NCBI RefSeq assembly: GCF_039830095.1
Contig: NZ_CP142435.1
Span: 1,488,001 to 1,552,000 of the forward strand
From: Dolosigranulum savutiense
GTDB lineage: Bacteria; Bacillota; Bacilli; Lactobacillales; Carnobacteriaceae_A
Reading direction: 5' to 3'
Length of the DNA stretch: 64,000 nt
The notes below the pieces were generated by a model. The model was given only the letters and a program-made list of their open reading frames with translations, was not told where the DNA came from and did no database searches. The position numbers and the translations under genes are program-made. Numbering within the stretch: position 1 is the first letter of the stretch; each line of letters begins with the position of its first letter. Of this stretch, positions 47,207-57,485 are shown piece after piece.

Positions 47207-48100
47207 ATGAGTTGTTTGGTAGTGATTGGAAGTATGACGACGGATTTTGTAGTGAATACGGAACGTCCTCCTCAGATGGGGGAGACAATTGAAGGCGAGC
47301 AATTTGAGACGTTCTTTGGTGGGAAGGGAGCAAATCAAGCAGTTGTGGCAGCGAGGTTAGGTGCTGAGGTGTCAATGATTGGAGCAGTTGGAGATGACGC
47401 GTTTGGTGAAAAAATCCTAGCAAATTTAACTGACTGTGGCGTTGATACATCTGGTGTAAAAGTAATTCCAGACCAATCATCCGGTTCGGCTCACATAACG
47501 GTAGTGGATGGAGATAATGCAATTGTCATTGTATTAGGCGCAAATGGAGCTGTTGAACCTCAACTAATTGCTGAAGCGGATGAATTATTGTCAGATGTCA
47601 CTTGTATCCTTCTACAAAATGAGTTACCAGTTGAAGTAGTTGAGTATGTGATTGATTATTGTCATCAACGAAATATTACACTATTATATGATCCAGCTCC
47701 GGCTCGAGAGATCTCGATAGATTTGTTAGAAAAAGTAGACTACTTAACACCAAATGAAACAGAATTTTCGGTGCTCTTTCCAGGACAGACGATTTCAGAT
47801 GTATTGGCCAACTATCCAAATCAACTGATTGTCACATTAGGAGATAAAGGCGTTAAGTATCATGATGGAACTGAAATCGTGCATGTTCCAGCACCAACAA
47901 TTGATAAAGTAGTTGATTCAACTGGAGCGGGGGATACATTTAATGGTGCTTTGGCTGTTCAGTTGAGTAAAGGTAAGGCGCTGAAGGAAGCGATTCGCTT
48001 TGCTTCAGTAGCAGCAGGTTTGTCAGTAATGAAGCGTGGTGCCCAGACTGGAGCACCAACAGAGCACGAAGTTAATGCTCAATTAGCTCAAGATCATTAA
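47207..48100 (+). CDS. rbsK: Ribokinase-like PfkB-family sugar kinase
   Basis: A 297-aa PfkB-family kinase. The N-terminal GGKGANQAVVAARLGA and the C-terminal catalytic motif DSTGAGDTFNGA, with its Asp base, are typical of ribokinase. It would phosphorylate ribose or a nucleoside-derived sugar at the 5-position. No ribose transporter or regulator lies nearby; it is a single gene right of the IS30 element. The start has TGGAGG upstream. The substrate is inferred from similarity only. Confidence 0.85.
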   Translation: MSCLVVIGSMTTDFVVNTERPPQMGETIEGEQFETFFGGKGANQAVVAARLGAEVSMIGAVGDDAFGEKILANLTDCGVDTSGVKVIPDQSSGSAHITVVDGDNAIVIVLGANGAVEPQLIAEADELLSDVTCILLQNELPVEVVEYVIDYCHQRNITLLYDPAPAREISIDLLEKVDYLTPNETEFSVLFPGQTISDVLANYPNQLIVTLGDKGVKYHDGTEIVHVPAPTIDKVVDSTGAGDTFNGALAVQLSKGKALKEAIRFASVAAGLSVMKRGAQTGAPTEHEVNAQLAQDH

Positions 48101-48107
48101 TAAAGAG

Positions 48108-48153
48108 AAAGACAAGGGACTAACCTTTAATTGAAAGGCAGTTCCTTGTCTTT
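48108..48153. terminator. Bidirectional terminator between rbsK and def
   Basis: A 14-base stem (AAAGACAAGGGACT / AGTTCCTTGTCTTT) enclosing a second small stem CCTTTaattGAAAGG. Confidence 0.8.
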
Positions 48154-48165
48154 ATTTATAGAAGA

Positions 48166-48738
48166 TTATGGCTCGGTTTCTTCATCAGCACCAAGTACTT
48201 TAATATCGTCCGGTAAGGCAAGTGGATTAGTTTCATCGATTCGGTCATAGAACATGACGCCATTTAAGTGATCGATTTCATGTTGGACAACAATTGAAGG
48301 ATAAGCTCGTAAGCGTTCTTCGTGTTTGTTGCCGTCGATATCGTAATATTGAATCGTAATTTTATCGTGACGTGGTACAATTCCAGGTACTTGACGGTCA
48401 ACTGATAAGCAACCTTCACCATCAGCTAGACAGGATTGTCCGACTGAATGACTAATAATTTTAGGATTAAAGATGACTTCGCTAAAATCAGCACCATCTT
48501 CTCCAGGTAAATGTACGGCTAAGTAGCGCTTAGAAATATTAATTTGTGGCGCAGCAATACCGACGCCGGGTCTTAATTGATATTTTTCAGCCAATTCTGG
48601 ATCTTGGCTATTCTTTAGAAATTGCAACATCTTATGTGCTGTTTCTTTTGTTTCCTTATCAAGCGGGAAGGTTACTTCTTCAGCTACTTCTCGCAGTGTA
48701 GGATGTCCTTCTCGAATGATATCATTCATTGTTAACAT
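48166..48738 (-). CDS. def: Peptide deformylase
   Basis: A 190-aa metalloenzyme that removes the formyl group from nascent proteins. The three family motifs are present: GVGIAAPQ at 58-65, EGCLSV with metal ligand Cys110, and HEIDH with ligands His153 and His157 and catalytic Glu154. The length and insertions fit the type II deformylases of Gram-positives. It is divergent from the pdh operon, a common arrangement in Firmicutes. A -10 (TATAAT on the minus strand, 48770-48775) precedes it. Confidence 0.96.
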   Translation of the reverse strand: MLTMNDIIREGHPTLREVAEEVTFPLDKETKETAHKMLQFLKNSQDPELAEKYQLRPGVGIAAPQINISKRYLAVHLPGEDGADFSEVIFNPKIISHSVGQSCLADGEGCLSVDRQVPGIVPRHDKITIQYYDIDGNKHEERLRAYPSIVVQHEIDHLNGVMFYDRIDETNPLALPDDIKVLGADEETEP

Positions 48739-50328
<1,590 letters not shown>

Positions 50329-50330
50329 TC

Positions 50331-51314
50331 ATGGCCAGTAATAATTTAACAATGATCCACGCGATTACTCAAGCTTTAGAGCAAGAGATGGAGCGTGACG
50401 AGAAGGTTATGGTGTTCGGTGAAGATGTCGGTAAAAACGGCGGGGTCTTCCGAGCAACTGAAGGATTATACGATAAGTTTGGTGAAATTCGATCAAACGA
50501 TACTCCCCTTTCTGAATCTGCAATCGGTGGTATGGCATTCGGTTTAGCAGTTCAAGGTTTCCGTCCTGTTATGGAAATCCAATTCTTCGGATTTGTGTTC
50601 GAAGTGATGGATGAAATTGTCGGACAAATTGCTCGTCAACGTTTCCGTAGTGGTGGGGACCGTAACTTCCCAGTAACCATTCGTTCACCATTCGGGGGTG
50701 GTGTTCACACACCAGAGATGCACGCAGACTCCTTAGAAGGACTTATGGCGCAATCTCCTGGACTAAAAGTGGTTATTCCATCAAATCCATATGATGCCAA
50801 AGGGTTACTAACAGCAGCTATTCGCGACCCAGATCCAGTTGTATTCTTGGAGCACATGAAACTTTACCGTTCATTCCGTCAAGAAGTGCCGGAAGAACAG
50901 TATGAACTTGAAATTGGTAAAGCAAATGTTGCTAAAGAAGGTTCTGACGTTACCATTGCTGCTTACGGTTACATGGTACGTGAAGCATTGAAAGCTGCTG
51001 AAGAACTTGAAGCAGATGGTATCTCAGCGGAAGTTATTGACTTACGTACAGTTTCACCAGTAGACTATGATACAATTGTTGAGTCAATTCAGAAAACAAA
51101 CCGCTTCGTCTTCGTACAAGAAGCACAACGTCAAGCAGGTGTTGGTGGCCAAGTCATTGCTGAGGTATCAATCCGCGCAATCTTGCACCTTGAATCACCA
51201 ATTGAGTATGTTTCAGCACCGGATACTATTTATCCATTTGGTGAAATCGAGAATGAATGGTTACCTAATTCTGAAGATATTAAAGAAGCAGTTAACAAGA
51301 CAATTAACTTTTAA
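50331..51314 (+). CDS. pdhB: Pyruvate dehydrogenase E1 component, beta subunit
   Basis: A 327-aa transketolase-like E1 beta subunit, the standard length, with the conserved [18 protein letters not shown] and the C-terminal transketolase domain from about residue 200. It pairs with PdhA to form the alpha2beta2 E1. AAAGGAGAG precedes the start. Confidence 0.96.
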   Translation: MASNNLTMIHAITQALEQEMERDEKVMVFGEDVGKNGGVFRATEGLYDKFGEIRSNDTPLSESAIGGMAFGLAVQGFRPVMEIQFFGFVFEVMDEIVGQIARQRFRSGGDRNFPVTIRSPFGGGVHTPEMHADSLEGLMAQSPGLKVVIPSNPYDAKGLLTAAIRDPDPVVFLEHMKLYRSFRQEVPEEQYELEIGKANVAKEGSDVTIAAYGYMVREALKAAEELEADGISAEVIDLRTVSPVDYDTIVESIQKTNRFVFVQEAQRQAGVGGQVIAEVSIRAILHLESPIEYVSAPDTIYPFGEIENEWLPNSEDIKEAVNKTINF

Positions 51315-51332
51315 TGGACAGATCAGTGGAGT

Positions 51333-51361
51333 GGTTTTCTAGTGCTAATTACTAGAAAACC
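51333..51361 (+). other. Intra-operon hairpin between pdhB and pdhC
   Basis: A perfect 11-base stem GGTTTTCTAGT / ACTAGAAAACC with a seven-base loop in the 101-base gap. No strong U-run follows, so processing or attenuation are both possible. Confidence 0.6.
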
Positions 51362-51415
51362 TTCTCTTAACTGATAAGATACAGACAACTTTGATATAAA
51401 GGAGAGAAATAATTA

Positions 51416-52771
51416 ATGGCTTTCATTTTTAAATTACCAGATGTCGGAGAAGGAATGGCTGAAGGTGAAATTGCAAGCTGGCTTGTAGAAGTTGGCGATG
51501 AAGTGGAGGAAGGCGATTCAATCGCTGAAATCCAAAATGATAAATCAGTGACTGAGATTGCTGCTCCAGTTGATGGTAAAATCTTAGAATTCTTGGCAGA
51601 ACCTGGTGATGTCAAGAATGTTGGGGATCCAATTGTTAAAATTGACGATGGATCAGGTGATGATGCAGGAGCTGCAGATGCTGGATCTAGTGATGAAGGA
51701 AAAGAAGAAGCTAAAGCTGATGAGTCTAGCTCAACTGAAGAAGACTCACAAGAAAAAGCTGCTTCGACTTCATCTGAATCTTCTGGTGTCGTAGCAAAAT
51801 CTGACCCGAACAAACTTGTTCTAGCAATGCCATCAGTTCGTCAGTACGCACGTGAGAATGATGTTGACATTACGTTAGTTGAAGGAACAGGTAATGGTGG
51901 ACGTATCACACGTGAAGATATCGATAACTTCGGTGGTGAAGGCTCTGCTTCAACAGATGCACAAGCATCTACAGAAGAATCATCAGCAAGCGAAGCAAGT
52001 CAATCAGCACCAGCAACGGGTGAAGGAGTCTCTATTGAGGCGAAACCTTACAAGTCTAAATTATCTGACTTGGAAACACGCGAGAAGATGAATGGTACGC
52101 GTAAAGCGATTTCTAAAGCAATGGTTAACAGCTCAATTACTATTCCATCATTTGCGCTATTTGACAATGCGGATGCAACGAAATTGATGGCACACCGTAA
52201 GAAATACAAAGAAGCAGCGGCTGAACAAGGTACGAAGTTAACTTTCTTACCATACATTGTTAAAGCACTTGTTTCTACACTGAAGAAATACCCAGTATTG
52301 AACACATCGCTTGATGACACAACTGATGAAATTGTCCACAAGCATTACTACAATATTGGTATTGCAACGGATACGCCAAACGGTTTATTCGTACCAGTGA
52401 TTAAAGATGCTGACAAGAAATCTATTTACGAAATCGCTGATGAAATTGCCGAAAAAGCTGAAAAAGCACAAAACGGTAAGTTGTCAGCTGATGATATGTC
52501 AGGTGGATCTATGTCCATTACGAATATTGGATCAGTGAATGGTGGATTCTTCACGCCAATTATTAACCACCCTGAGACTGCTATCTTAGGTATTGGCCGT
52601 ATTAAGAAAAAACCAGTTGTGGATGAGAATGGCGAATTAGCTGTAGCACCTGTTCAAGAATTATCGCTTGTTATTGACCACCGTGTTATTGATGGAGCAG
52701 ATGGTCAACGTGCGCTCAACCACTTGAAACGTGTTATTGAAGATCCAGAATTACTCTTAATGGAAGGTTAA
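51416..52771 (+). CDS. pdhC: Pyruvate dehydrogenase E2 component, dihydrolipoamide acetyltransferase
   Basis: A 451-aa E2 with a single lipoyl domain (lipoyl-lysine Lys43 in NDKSVTEI). A Glu/Ser/Asp-rich linker leads to a peripheral-subunit-binding domain around residues 140-175 ([14 protein letters not shown]). A second Ser/Ala-rich linker leads to the catalytic acetyltransferase domain from about 205, with His422 in [10 protein letters not shown]. It forms the core of the complex and moves acetyl to CoA. AAAGGAGAG precedes the start. Confidence 0.96.
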   Translation: MAFIFKLPDVGEGMAEGEIASWLVEVGDEVEEGDSIAEIQNDKSVTEIAAPVDGKILEFLAEPGDVKNVGDPIVKIDDGSGDDAGAADAGSSDEGKEEAKADESSSTEEDSQEKAASTSSESSGVVAKSDPNKLVLAMPSVRQYARENDVDITLVEGTGNGGRITREDIDNFGGEGSASTDAQASTEESSASEASQSAPATGEGVSIEAKPYKSKLSDLETREKMNGTRKAISKAMVNSSITIPSFALFDNADATKLMAHRKKYKEAAAEQGTKLTFLPYIVKALVSTLKKYPVLNTSLDDTTDEIVHKHYYNIGIATDTPNGLFVPVIKDADKKSIYEIADEIAEKAEKAQNGKLSADDMSGGSMSITNIGSVNGGFFTPIINHPETAILGIGRIKKKPVVDENGELAVAPVQELSLVIDHRVIDGADGQRALNHLKRVIEDPELLLMEG

Positions 52772-52784
52772 GGTGAATCTCTAA

Positions 52785-54197
52785 ATGGTAGTAGCAGATT
52801 TTACAGTTGAATTAGATACGGTTGTTGTTGGTGCTGGACCTGGTGGCTATGTAGCTGCCATCCGCGCCGCACAAATGGGCCAAAAAGTTGCCATTGTTGA
52901 AAAAGAATTCATCGGTGGTGTGTGCTTGAACGTTGGATGTATTCCATCTAAGGCACTTATTGCAGCAGGTCACCGTTATCACGAAGCACAACATTCTGAA
53001 GGTTTTGGGATCACAACTGAGAATGTTTCCATTGATTTTGAAGAAACTCAAAAATGGAAAGATACTAAAGTTGTAGGTACCTTGACTAAAGGTGTTGAAG
53101 GATTGCTTAAGAAAAATAAAGTTGAAATTATTCGCGGAGAAGCATACATCAATAACCCGAATAAAATGCGTGTCATGACTGAAGAAGGCGGACAAACCTA
53201 TTCATTCAATAATGTTATCTTAGCAACCGGTTCAACACCCATTGAAATTCCAGGATTCAGTTACAAATCTGAACGCGTCTTGGACTCAACTGGTGCACTT
53301 AACTTGAAAGAAATTCCTAAAAAATTAGTTGTTGTCGGTGGTGGATATATCGGTTCTGAATTAGCAGGAGTCTATGCGAACTTTGGAACAGAAGTCACTA
53401 TTCTAGAAGGAACTGACCAAATCTTGGGTGGTTTCGATGACGACATGATTAAATTAGTTGAAAAAGACTTCAAGAAAAACAAAGGTATGACGATTGTAAC
53501 CAATGCAATGGCGAAAAAAGCTGAAGAAACAGATAATGGCGTTACTGTGACTTATGAAGCTGGTGGCGAAGAGAAAACTATCGACGCTGATTATGTTTTA
53601 GTTACAGTTGGTCGTCGTCCAAATACAGAAGAACTTGGTCTTGAAGGATGTGGCGTTAATATTAACGACCGCGGTTTAATTGAAGTGGATAACCAAGGAC
53701 GTACAAATGTAGATAGTATTTGGGCTATTGGTGATATCGTTCCAGGTGCTGCCCTTGCTCATAAAGCGTCTTACGAAGCAAAAATTGCAGCAGAAGCAAT
53801 TAGTGGTAAAAAAGTCGAAGTTGACTACAATGCAATTCCAGCGGTAGCCTTCACTGATCCTGAAATGGCTTCAGTCGGTTACACGGAAAAAGAAGCAAAA
53901 GAAGCTGGCTTCGATGTGAAAGCAACAAAATTCCCACTAGCTGGGAATGGTCGTGCGCTATCACTCGGTAAGACAGAAGGATTCGTTCGCTTAATTACAC
54001 GTAAAGAAGATAATGTGATCTTAGGTGGACAAGTTGTTGGAGTCGGCGCTTCGAACGCAATCGCTGAAATTGCGCTTGCTATCGAAAGTGGTATGAACGC
54101 GGAAGATATCGCGCTCACTATTCACGCTCACCCAACATTAGCCGAGGTTACGATGGATGCTGCTGAAGCTGCATTGGGTATGCCAATTCATATGTAA
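52785..54197 (+). CDS. pdhD: Dihydrolipoamide dehydrogenase (E3)
   Basis: A 470-aa flavoprotein that reoxidises the lipoyl arm and makes NADH. The FAD motif is [13 protein letters not shown]. The redox disulphide is Cys47/Cys52 in [17 protein letters not shown] binding shows [11 protein letters not shown], and the C-terminal active-site segment is HAHPTLAEV. It is the last gene of the pdh operon, 13 bases after pdhC, and ends at a strong terminator. Confidence 0.96.
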   Translation: MVVADFTVELDTVVVGAGPGGYVAAIRAAQMGQKVAIVEKEFIGGVCLNVGCIPSKALIAAGHRYHEAQHSEGFGITTENVSIDFEETQKWKDTKVVGTLTKGVEGLLKKNKVEIIRGEAYINNPNKMRVMTEEGGQTYSFNNVILATGSTPIEIPGFSYKSERVLDSTGALNLKEIPKKLVVVGGGYIGSELAGVYANFGTEVTILEGTDQILGGFDDDMIKLVEKDFKKNKGMTIVTNAMAKKAEETDNGVTVTYEAGGEEKTIDADYVLVTVGRRPNTEELGLEGCGVNINDRGLIEVDNQGRTNVDSIWAIGDIVPGAALAHKASYEAKIAAEAISGKKVEVDYNAIPAVAFTDPEMASVGYTEKEAKEAGFDVKATKFPLAGNGRALSLGKTEGFVRLITRKEDNVILGGQVVGVGASNAIAEIALAIESGMNAEDIALTIHAHPTLAEVTMDAAEAALGMPIHM

Positions 54198-54231
54198 TAG
54201 AGCCGCTTACTAGTAATATAATAGAATTATC

Positions 54232-54275
54232 AAAAAACAGACAGTATTCCTTTTTAGGAACCTGTCTGTTTTTAT
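54232..54275 (+). terminator. Terminator after pdhD
   Basis: AAAAACAGACAG / CTGTCTGTTTTT stem with an inner TTCCT/AGGAA pairing and a T-rich end. Confidence 0.85.
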
Positions 54276-54350
54276 ATACATAAAGGTGAGGAAACCACCA
54301 TGTATTTTTCACACAATTAAGAGTAAAAGTTAAGCAATTAATTAAAATAA

Positions 54351-54393
54351 GAACATAAATGTCCTGTACATGTGAATTTCTTTTTGGTAAACT
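54351..54393 (+). promoter_or_regulatory. Promoter and candidate operator of peptide gene 1
   Basis: An extended -10 (TGG followed by TAAACT, 54385-54393) lies downstream of the conserved imperfect palindrome GAACATAAATGTCC (54351-54364) and TGTACA. The same arrangement recurs in copy 2. Confidence 0.5.
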
Positions 54394-54449
54394 ATGAATA
54401 AAGTTGGCTTAGGGCCCAAAGGTAACAATAAATTATAAGGAGGAATAGA

Positions 54450-54530
54450 ATGTTCAGATTATTTGAATCTTTTGAGATAAATCTTGGGATTGTTAAGGTT
54501 GGCTATAATGGACAGTCTTGGTACTTCTAA
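54450..54530 (+). CDS. Small peptide 1 (26 aa), candidate bacteriocin, RiPP or pheromone
   Basis: Too short for ordinary gene finding. ATG follows AAGGAGGAATAGA. The peptide has an N-terminal amphipathic part (MFRLFESFEIN) and a C-terminal motif GYNGQSWYF at residues 18-26. Comparison with copy 2 shows 8 codons with synonymous changes and 6 with mostly conservative replacements, as expected for a translated, selected peptide. It lies upstream of a membrane-protease homologue, ABC transporters and an XRE regulator. I do not recognise the family; no double-Gly leader or cysteine is present. Confidence 0.65.
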   Translation: MFRLFESFEINLGIVKVGYNGQSWYF

Positions 54531-54579
54531 TTGTAAACTAACAATTAAGAGTAAAAGTTAAGAAACTAATTAAAAATAA

Positions 54580-54620
54580 GAACATAAATGTCCTGTACAT
54601 GTGAATTTTTTTGATAAACT
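54580..54620 (+). promoter_or_regulatory. Promoter and candidate operator of peptide gene 2
   Basis: Same conserved block as copy 1 (54580-54608), with extended -10 TGATAAACT at 54612-54620. The spacing to the block is two bases shorter than in copy 1. Confidence 0.5.
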
Positions 54621-54676
54621 ATGAATGAAGTTAGCTTGGGCCCAAAAGGCAACAATAAATTATAAGGAGGGATATT

Positions 54677-54757
54677 ATATTTAGATTATTCGAATCTTTC
54701 GAGATAAATCTTAGGGTTGTTAAAATTGGATACAGCGGTAAGTCATGGCACTTCTAA
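54677..54757 (+). CDS. Small peptide 2, paralogue of peptide 1 with a lost ATG
   Basis: The frame aligns codon for codon with peptide 1 and ends GYSGKSWHF, but the start ATG is ATA here (an ATT codon lies directly upstream at 54674). It keeps the ribosome site AAGGAGGG. It is either translated from a rare start or is a silenced copy. Replacements are mostly mild (Ile/Val, Asn/Ser, Gln/Lys, Tyr/His), with one Gly/Arg. Confidence 0.45.
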   Translation: MFRLFESFEINLRVVKIGYSGKSWHF

Positions 54758-54785
54758 TTGCAAAACTAGGAAAATAAGTTTAAAG

Positions 54786-54814
54786 CTAGGGCATTGTGGC
54801 TAGCAATGCCTTAG
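54786..54814 (+). terminator. Hairpin between the peptide cassettes and the transporter operon
   Basis: An 11-base stem CTAGGGCATTG / CAATGCCTTAG with a seven-base loop and no clear U-run. It may be a leaky terminator that keeps downstream genes at a lower level. Confidence 0.55.
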
Positions 54815-54855
54815 TATACATAATAAAAGAGACATAAAGTTAGTGGGGAAGTAAA

Positions 54856-55416
54856 ATGAATATTATTAATAAAGTAATCCTTTCAATGAGTTTGATACTA
54901 ATAGCAGGCTTATCAATTAATATATCATCTGTAATATTTTACGTAATAGTTGATGATATAATGAGTGTTTATAGCTTGTTGTTTGTGCTAATTGCTGTAA
55001 TTATTGGATTCATATGTATTCCATACTTGGTGTTAATGAAACTTGAGAAATTTTATTTGCCAAATTTTAATGTAAACAGAGCAATTATACTTTGTGCTAT
55101 CATACTGCTTGTGGGTATCAAATTAACTAATGTTAGACAAACTGTTTACCCGTTAATCATTTCAATTGGGGAAGAATTTTTATTTCGATTTATTATCTAT
55201 ACATTGTTACTTAAGGAAATGACAAAATTTCAGAGTATTATTGTTTGTTCATTATTGTTTGGTGTAGTATTACATTTGAATAGTAACTTTCTAAATAATA
55301 TTTTATGGAAATTTCCAGCAGGAATAATATTTTCATTATTATATGAAAAATATGGTTTACAAGATTCTATTGCATTACATTGGATTTATAATTTAACTGT
55401 AAGTATTTTAAATTGA
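54856..55416 (+). CDS. CPBP-family (Abi/CaaX-like) intramembrane metalloprotease homologue
   Basis: A 186-aa very hydrophobic protein with five to six membrane segments. The CPBP motifs are present: EEFLFR (Glu106-Glu107, Arg111), LFGVVLH (His140) and HWIYN (His175, Asn179). Members often sit in bacteriocin loci, where they serve as immunity proteins or in peptide maturation, as SkfC does in the sporulation-killing-factor operon. It lies directly after the small-peptide cassettes with GGGGAAG ahead of its ATG, and is cotranscribed with the next four genes. The substrate is inferred, not shown. Confidence 0.8.
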   Translation: MNIINKVILSMSLILIAGLSINISSVIFYVIVDDIMSVYSLLFVLIAVIIGFICIPYLVLMKLEKFYLPNFNVNRAIILCAIILLVGIKLTNVRQTVYPLIISIGEEFLFRFIIYTLLLKEMTKFQSIIVCSLLFGVVLHLNSNFLNNILWKFPAGIIFSLLYEKYGLQDSIALHWIYNLTVSILN

Positions 55417-55427
55417 AAGGTGATAAG

Positions 55428-55829
55428 ATGAAGAAATTTTTAAGTAGTGTAGTAGCAATGACTATTATATTTGGTATCACATCTCTAATGAATGTATCGC
55501 TACCATTAGTTATGTTGATTTTATTGATATATATAATTCCATTAATTACTAATATTTTTTTAAATATTTTTTTTGAAGGAATTTCTCAAATTATTGATGC
55601 ATTTATTCTGTCGATAATAACTACTGTTGGATATGTTGTTTTTTCAGTGATTTTTATGAATTTACCTGGTTTTAATCATTATCTTGATCAATACAACTAC
55701 CAATCTGATGAGATGTTTTTTGAAATAGAACAAAATTTTATTGCTTTGCCACAACTATTATTTGTATTTATTTTAAATTTCTCAATCCTGTATTTAGTTG
55801 ATTTTATTGTAGAAAAGAGGAAGAAATGA
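55428..55829 (+). CDS. Small integral membrane protein of unknown function
   Basis: A 133-aa protein from the ATG at 55428 with GAAAGGTG upstream; the frame also opens at a TTG at 55413, but that overlaps the previous gene and lacks a ribosome site. There are about four hydrophobic segments and a basic C-terminus (EKRKK). No family was recognised. Its stop overlaps the ABC ATPase start (ATGATGA), so it is translationally coupled to it. A subunit of the transporter or an immunity protein are both plausible. Confidence 0.7.
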   Translation: MKKFLSSVVAMTIIFGITSLMNVSLPLVMLILLIYIIPLITNIFLNIFFEGISQIIDAFILSIITTVGYVVFSVIFMNLPGFNHYLDQYNYQSDEMFFEIEQNFIALPQLLFVFILNFSILYLVDFIVEKRKK

Positions 55830-56707
55830 TGCTACAAACAAAAAATTTGAGTAAAAAATTTAAAGGAAATGATTTTTATTCAGTGAAGGATATTAATATT
55901 GAGATTAATGATGGGGAAATTGTAGGTTTAATCGGTAAGAACGGAGCAGGCAAAACAACTCTCTTAAAAATGTTGGTTAAAGCACTGAAACCAACTGAGG
56001 GAATGGTTTATTATAATGGTCAAGATATTTTTAAACAAGATAATTTACTGCATCAATTTGGCATTATTATTGGAACGGTTTTTTATCCGCATTTAACCGT
56101 TCGGGAAAATCTGAATTTTTACTTAGCTATTCATAATCAACAAGCTTATGAAGATAATATAGAAAAAGTGTTGAAGTTAGTCGATTTGTGGGAGGTAAGA
56201 GATAAATATCCAGGTACTTTTTCTTTTGGTATGAAGCAGCGGCTTTGTTTAGCTCTTAGCATGGTAGATGACCCGAAATTTATGATTTTAGATGAGCCTT
56301 TTGTTGGTCTGGATCCGAATGGGGTTAAGCGCTTGCGCCAAGCATTGCTTAGTTGGGCTGAAAACAGACAAATTTCAATTATTATTTCTAGTCATCAGTT
56401 AAATGAGCTGAAAACTATTTGTGGAAGATTTCTTTATATTGAAGATGGTGTGATTACAAAAGAAATTGATAAACAAACCATTCAGACTATTGTGATTGAA
56501 CTAGAAAATGAGATTACAAAAACTGAATTACTCCTTGAGCAGTTTCCGTCCATTCTTTCAATTTCTGCGGATCAAAAAATAATTAAATTGGCTAAAGGAG
56601 ATAATCAATTTAGTGAGCTGTTAAATGTCTTAACATCAGATAATCAGGTGAAATCAATCAATGATAGTGAACAAGAGCTAGAGAAGTATTTTGAGGAGAG
56701 AGGTTAA
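55826..56707 (+). CDS. ABC transporter ATP-binding protein, BcrA/antimicrobial-peptide type
   Basis: A 293-aa ATPase. Walker A GKNGAGKT is at 37-44. The signature is SFGMKQR at 133-139, the variant seen in BcrA-type peptide-resistance exporters. Walker B FMILDE is at 152-157, and a switch His lies in IISSHQLNEL. The usual Gln or Glu of the Q-loop is not obvious; the region reads IIIGTVFYPHLTVREN. It works with the next membrane protein, probably to expel a peptide, either as self-immunity or secretion. Confidence 0.87.
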   Translation: MMLQTKNLSKKFKGNDFYSVKDINIEINDGEIVGLIGKNGAGKTTLLKMLVKALKPTEGMVYYNGQDIFKQDNLLHQFGIIIGTVFYPHLTVRENLNFYLAIHNQQAYEDNIEKVLKLVDLWEVRDKYPGTFSFGMKQRLCLALSMVDDPKFMILDEPFVGLDPNGVKRLRQALLSWAENRQISIIISSHQLNELKTICGRFLYIEDGVITKEIDKQTIQTIVIELENEITKTELLLEQFPSILSISADQKIIKLAKGDNQFSELLNVLTSDNQVKSINDSEQELEKYFEERG

Positions 56708-56709
56708 AG

Positions 56710-57468
56710 ATGAATTATTTATTCAAACCAACACTGAAAAATGTGTTAGCCCGAAAGGAAGTTAAGTTATTTTTGGGGTTTACAATATTTCCGTTGTTGT
56801 TAATTATTGTAGATTTATTTGACACGAATTTTATGCAATTAGGATCTCCGACTGGTTCGCTTGATTTTATTGAGTTTTTTGCAGCGGTAGAGATAGTTCT
56901 TCTTAATATGAGTCTCCCTATCATTGTGCTCAGTTATTTAATATCAATCGTGTTTTATCAAGAAATTCAAGATGGCTTATTATTTTTGCATAAAGATATT
57001 AGTCGGATTAAAATATTACACGCTAAAATGATGTCATTGGTCGTTGTTGTGTTGTTATTTCATTTATTATTGTTTGTGACATCTTTAATTACTTATTATA
57101 CTCACTTAGTGCATATGTCGTATATATCCGGTCATTTTATAACGGTGACTGATGGATTAGGGCATACTATTATAGAGATTGTAGGGGTTATATCCATGCA
57201 GTTATTAATTTTATTGGTAACGGTCAATTTATCCTTATATACCTCATCAGGAATTACAATTTTAGGAAGTATATTATTTTTGCTGGTCGGATTGATGTCG
57301 AATGCGCTACCGACATTAAGATATTTTTTCCCAATTGGTTATATTAGCTTAGCTGCAGATGGTATGTCTCCTAAAATAGCGTTACTTATCGCATTGGGTG
57401 TATTTATTGTATACAGTGGATTAATGTATATAAATGCACACCGAGTGTTTAAGCAACTAGAATATTAA
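56710..57468 (+). CDS. ABC-2-type membrane permease
   Basis: A 252-aa membrane protein with six hydrophobic segments and no soluble domain, two bases after the ATPase gene with GAGAGG upstream. Size and context fit the permease half of a BcrAB-like exporter. Sequence is too divergent for a firm family name. Confidence 0.78.
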   Translation: MNYLFKPTLKNVLARKEVKLFLGFTIFPLLLIIVDLFDTNFMQLGSPTGSLDFIEFFAAVEIVLLNMSLPIIVLSYLISIVFYQEIQDGLLFLHKDISRIKILHAKMMSLVVVVLLFHLLLFVTSLITYYTHLVHMSYISGHFITVTDGLGHTIIEIVGVISMQLLILLVTVNLSLYTSSGITILGSILFLLVGLMSNALPTLRYFFPIGYISLAADGMSPKIALLIALGVFIVYSGLMYINAHRVFKQLEY

Positions 57469-57485
57469 ATCAAAAGGAGATTTAT

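Larger units (their letters stand above)
54313..54768 (+). repeat. Two tandem 228-bp cassettes, each a promoter plus a tiny peptide gene
   Basis: Copy 1 starts at 54313 and copy 2 at 54541, both with ACAATTAAGAGTAAAAGTTA. Conserved in each: the block GAACATAAATGTCCTGTACA and its continuation (54351-54379 and 54580-54608), an extended -10, a GGGCCC palindrome, a ribosome site TATAAGGAGG and a 26-codon frame. The two copies have drifted, so the duplication is not recent. Confidence 0.85.
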
